A stretch of DNA of 7,461 nt from an uncultured Oscillospiraceae bacterium (GTDB lineage: Bacteria; Bacillota; Clostridia; Oscillospirales; Ruminococcaceae), in assembly GCA_900552845.1 (NCBI GenBank), contig USBC01000090.1, forward strand, positions 1 through 7,461, written 5' to 3'. The notes under the pieces are model-generated. The model had not been told where the DNA came from and ran no database searches. It was given only the letters and a program-made list of their open reading frames with translations. Positions within the stretch are counted from its first letter, which is position 1, and each line of letters opens with the position of its first letter. Shown here in pieces: positions 5,597 to 7,461 of the stretch. Both the position numbers and the translations under genes were made by a program.

Positions 5597-5647
5597 GTGG
5601 CATTTCGGATAAAACGAGCCAAATTGCCGAAAAGAGAGATCAGCTGA
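5597..5647 (+). CDS. Possible 16-residue basic leader peptide (GTG start)
   Basis: A GTG at 5597 opens a frame for MAFRIKRAKLPKREIS and then TGA. AAAGGAG (5584-5590) lies exactly six bases before it, as good a start context as many real genes. Five of the 16 residues are Lys or Arg within positions 4-13, and no hydrophobic stretch is present. The frame ends 29 bases before the start of the secreted protein, and its codons overlap both alternative stems of the leader, so ribosomes on it would change the folding near the main SD. It could be a regulatory leader peptide or a small real protein. A remnant is also possible, since another frame across the same bases (about 5578-5664) is open too but lacks a standard start. 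Confidence 0.35.
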   Translation: MAFRIKRAKLPKREIS

Positions 5648-5676
5648 CTGTAAATCAATATTAAGGAGGAGAAACC

Positions 5677-7461
5677 ATGAAATTAGTAAGAAGACTGCTC
5701 GGCTTTTTGCTGGCAGTTATGATGGTAGCAGCTATTTGTCCGGTGCAGGCATTAGCGTATACCGTTGTAACAAATAAAACAACTCTATTAAATGCAGTCA
5801 AGAAGCAATGTGAGATAGATATCTTGTATGGAAATCAACGGTATGCTGCCATTAAGTGGATTATGGAGAATGAGTTTAAGCCAGGTGAAACACGGCTATA
5901 TTCGGATGCATTAAGCAAATCCACAGGAACGACAACAAGGTATATTCATCCTTTAACGAAAACAAATGCGGTGGTTAGTGATGGACCCAGTGCGGACTGT
6001 TACCCCTTCACGGACTGGTTTATGTATGTTCTTACAGGAAAGGCATACATAAACAACAACCTACATTTAACAAATAAAACTCCTTCGGCATTTGATAGCA
6101 GCGGAATAACAAAAACTACATATTACAGCAAGACAAATTGGAACAAGCTGGACTTTTCGAACATGCTTCCCGGCACACATATTCGTCTGTGCCCTTCTGA
6201 TACCGGCGCTGATAATCTTCATTCTATAATATTTCTTGCCTATGATAAGAGTAACAGTAGGGTTTATTATGTTGACTGCAACTTTACAGGAAACGGTGGA
6301 GTAAGAGGTGCGAAAAAGGTTGCATATGGCTACGTGTCTTCAACGTCGACACAGTTTAACAATAGTTACTATACATATGTAAGATATACAGTATCGCCGA
6401 AAGTGGTCCTTAGTGGATGGGACACTACCCCTACCTACACCATCACCTACAACGCCAACGGCGGTACTAACGCTCCCGCCGCACAGACCAAAACCAAAGA
6501 TGTAGCACTGACCCTAAGCAGTACTGAGCCGACCCGTACAGGCTACAACTTCCTTGGCTGGGCAACCACATCTACTGCTTCCTCGGCACAGTATTCGGCT
6601 GGTTCTTCCTACACTGCGAATGCCAATGTGACGCTGTATGCGGTGTGGGAAGCGAAAACCTACGCCGTGCGGTATGATGCCAACGGAGGTACCGGTGCAC
6701 CTGCTACCCAAAACAAGGTGCATGATAAGACTTTGGCACTGTCCTCCGTGATCCCACATTATGAGGGACATGTGTTCAAAGAATGGCGGGACCTCACCCC
6801 TATTGCTGGCACATGGACAGAAACAAAGCCAACCAGCGGCGTTTATGAGACCAGATATCTTTATTATTGTTATGGCTATGAATACAATAATGATATGACC
6901 TTTTGGTATGGCGCAGATAAATCAAAGGTAGAAGTCCTTGTAAAGAAAAACCTGCCTTCTGGAATAAGCTACGATGCAAAGAAACTACGTTACATCACTT
7001 ATATTTCTTCTGCCAATGCCGGCAGCAGCTTTAAGCCTGCCAGCGGCGGTACCTTTACAGCAAATTACACGAACCAAGATGGGTCGACTGGCACCGCGCA
7101 AATCAAAAATACGGAGATGTACTATAAAGCTCCGGTATATAAGCAGGATAGCGTTTCCTCTGTAGCCTATCAGCCCGGCGGTACATACACCGCCAACCAT
7201 GATGTAACGCTTGTGGCAGTGTGGGAAGAAGCTCCTACAGCTACCTATACCATTTCCTATAATGGAAATGGCGGCAGTGCCCCGGGTACCCAGACTAAAA
7301 CGCAGGGCAGCAGTATTCGGCTCAGCACACAGGTTCCCACCCGCACTGGCTACACTTTCAAGGGCTGGGCGACCAGTGCCACGGCAACTGCTGCGCAGTA
7401 TCAGCCGGGCGATACCTATACGGCAGATGCCGACCTGACGCTGTATGCGGTCATGAAGATC
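5677..7461 (+). CDS. Secreted protein: putative cysteine peptidase/amidase domain plus InlB B-type repeats, 3' end outside the window
   Basis: The frame is open from ATG 5677 to the last base: 595 codons with no stop. AAGGAGGA six bases upstream fixes the start. Residues 1-27 form a signal peptide (basic MKLVRR, hydrophobic GFLLAVMMVAAI, cleavage after ALA). Residues ~28-250 look like a papain/CHAP/NlpC-type fold. SADCYPFTDWFMYVLTGK carries a candidate nucleophile Cys108. After a polar stretch comes MLPGTHIRLCP, then LHSIIFLAYDKSNSRVYYVDCN, with His182 and Asp200/Asn202 as the likely rest of the active site. This order (Cys, GDxI/R-like turn, HSxxxL, Asx after a strand) is the basis of the call; no close family is recognised. 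From residue 254 on there are three InlB B/Flg_new-type repeats (YNANGGT, GYxFxGWA, YTAxAxVTLYAVW), the second with a large insertion. Such repeats usually form extended surface stalks. A cell-wall or host-glycan/peptide target is possible but not shown. Codon use changes sharply inside the gene. Confidence 0.85.
   Translation, partial: MKLVRRLLGFLLAVMMVAAICPVQALAYTVVTNKTTLLNAVKKQCEIDILYGNQRYAAIKWIMENEFKPGETRLYSDALSKSTGTTTRYIHPLTKTNAVVSDGPSADCYPFTDWFMYVLTGKAYINNNLHLTNKTPSAFDSSGITKTTYYSKTNWNKLDFSNMLPGTHIRLCPSDTGADNLHSIIFLAYDKSNSRVYYVDCNFTGNGGVRGAKKVAYGYVSSTSTQFNNSYYTYVRYTVSPKVVLSGWDTTPTYTITYNANGGTNAPAAQTKTKDVALTLSSTEPTRTGYNFLGWATTSTASSAQYSAGSSYTANANVTLYAVWEAKTYAVRYDANGGTGAPATQNKVHDKTLALSSVIPHYEGHVFKEWRDLTPIAGTWTETKPTSGVYETRYLYYCYGYEYNNDMTFWYGADKSKVEVLVKKNLPSGISYDAKKLRYITYISSANAGSSFKPASGGTFTANYTNQDGSTGTAQIKNTEMYYKAPVYKQDSVSSVAYQPGGTYTANHDVTLVAVWEEAPTATYTISYNGNGGSAPGTQTKTQGSSIRLSTQVPTRTGYTFKGWATSATATAAQYQPGDTYTADADLTLYAVMKI
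6436..6654 (+). repeat. InlB B-type (Listeria-Bacteroides) repeat 1
   Basis: Residues 254-326 of the secreted protein show the full pattern: YTITYNANGGT, then PTRTGYNFLGWATTS, AQYSAGSSYTANANVTLYAVWEA. The length of about 70 residues is normal for the family. The DNA is GC-rich, unlike the domain before it. Confidence 0.9.
6661..7230 (+). repeat. InlB B-type repeat 2, split by a ~120-residue insertion
   Basis: The repeat begins as YAVRYDANGGTGAPAT and reaches HVFKEW (to residue 370). It resumes only at VAYQPGGTYTANHDVTLVAVWEE (residues 496-518). The intervening residues include a Tyr-rich stretch (RYLYYCYGYEYNNDM) and a half-repeat-like piece, SSFKPASGGTFTANYT. The insertion DNA is locally AT-rich (17 G/C of 60 at 6841-6900). 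It may be a separate small domain or a degenerate repeat. Confidence 0.7.
7246..7461 (+). repeat. InlB B-type repeat 3, reaching the window end
   Basis: Residues 524-595 read YTISYNGNGGSAPGT, then VPTRTGYTFKGWATS, AQYQPGDTYTADADLTLYAV. The near-invariant Trp after YAV is replaced by Met (ATG 7453-7455) in the last three codons of the window, so the very end may be unreliable. Confidence 0.85.

Larger units (their letters stand above)
5373..5676 (+). promoter_or_regulatory. Structured AT-rich leader of the secreted repeat protein
   Basis: This 304-base stretch has no full-sized gene but much structure. In order it holds a candidate promoter (5393-5421), a 7-codon open frame with SD (5474-5497), two abutting perfect inverted repeats (5523-5546 and 5547-5566) and a 16-codon frame with a strong SD (5597-5647). 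Two mutually exclusive stems overlap that second frame: GGCATTT (5599-5605) with AAATTGCC (5621-5628, one bulged base), or TTTCGG (5603-5608) with CCGAAA (5627-5632). The very strong SD of the main gene (AAGGAGGA, 5663-5670) follows, six bases before its ATG. The layout resembles leaders with translation- or termination-based control. I could not match it to a known riboswitch class. Confidence 0.5.

Noticed and set aside
5457..5632. A lysine-type riboswitch in the leader
   Set aside because: GTAGAGGTGC (5460-5469), GGCTGAAAGG (5579-5588) and GCCGAA (5626-5631) recall L-box strings, but the spacing is wrong (36 bases instead of about 6 between the last two), and the loop E motif and 3' P1 strand are not seen.
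5416..5658. An 80-codon minus-strand frame across the leader
   Set aside because: No ribosome binding site was seen, and it runs through both perfect palindromes, so it is better explained as chance in an AT-rich leader.
1..7461. CRISPR arrays, tRNA or rRNA genes, insertion-sequence transposases, toxin-antitoxin pairs
   Set aside because: No regularly spaced direct repeats, no cloverleaf or rRNA core strings, and no transposase or toxin motifs were seen on either strand.

Overview
The window reads as two unrelated gut-bacterial genomes joined end to end, most likely by an assembly error. Bases 1 to about 1020 look like Bacteroidota. They are GC-rich, there is a TAnnTTTG-type -7 promoter box (620-627), and the genes lack strong Shine-Dalgarno sequences; an Alistipes-like source is my guess. 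From about 1025 to 7461 the sequence looks like a Gram-positive gut Clostridium relative (Oscillospiraceae-like, inferred). It has consistent AAGGAG-type ribosome binding sites, sigma-A-type promoters, hairpin-plus-U-tract terminators and a rimI-tsaD arrangement.

Bases 3-494 hold the 3' part of a coiled-coil, C-terminally membrane-anchored protein of unknown function. Bases 648 to about 1020 hold the first ~125 codons of a RumA/RlmD-type 23S rRNA uracil methyltransferase. This is cut off before its catalytic domain and runs in frame into rimI. The long fused frame 549-1511 should therefore not be annotated as a real two-domain protein.

Bases 1044-2778 form a translation-modification operon: rimI (acetylation of ribosomal protein S18), a 74-residue single-pass membrane protein of unknown role, and tsaD (the t6A tRNA modification ligase). 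tsaB, usually just upstream of rimI, is missing exactly where the join falls; only its last few codons may survive, overlapping the rimI start as ATGA.

Bases 2815-4774 are a single-gene unit for GTP-dependent PEP carboxykinase (pckG). Upstream lie a TATAAT box and an 18-bp dyad matching the clostridial Rex (NADH/NAD+ sensor) operator at 12 of 14 defined positions. A short GC hairpin sits in the 5' UTR and a strong terminator follows the gene. Bases 4806-5321 encode a two-TM YcxB-like protein followed by a second strong terminator.

Bases 5373-5676 form an unusually structured, AT-rich leader. It contains a candidate promoter, a 7-codon open frame with its own ribosome binding site, two abutting perfect inverted repeats, and a 16-codon GTG-started frame with a very good ribosome binding site lying over two mutually exclusive stems. 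It leads into a secreted protein (5677 to the window end, open at 3') with a signal peptide, a putative papain/CHAP-like cysteine peptidase or amidase domain (Cys108, His182, Asp200/Asn202) and InlB B-type (Listeria-Bacteroides, Flg_new) repeats. The second repeat carries an insertion of about 120 residues. The leader and this mosaic surface protein are the most novel part of the window.
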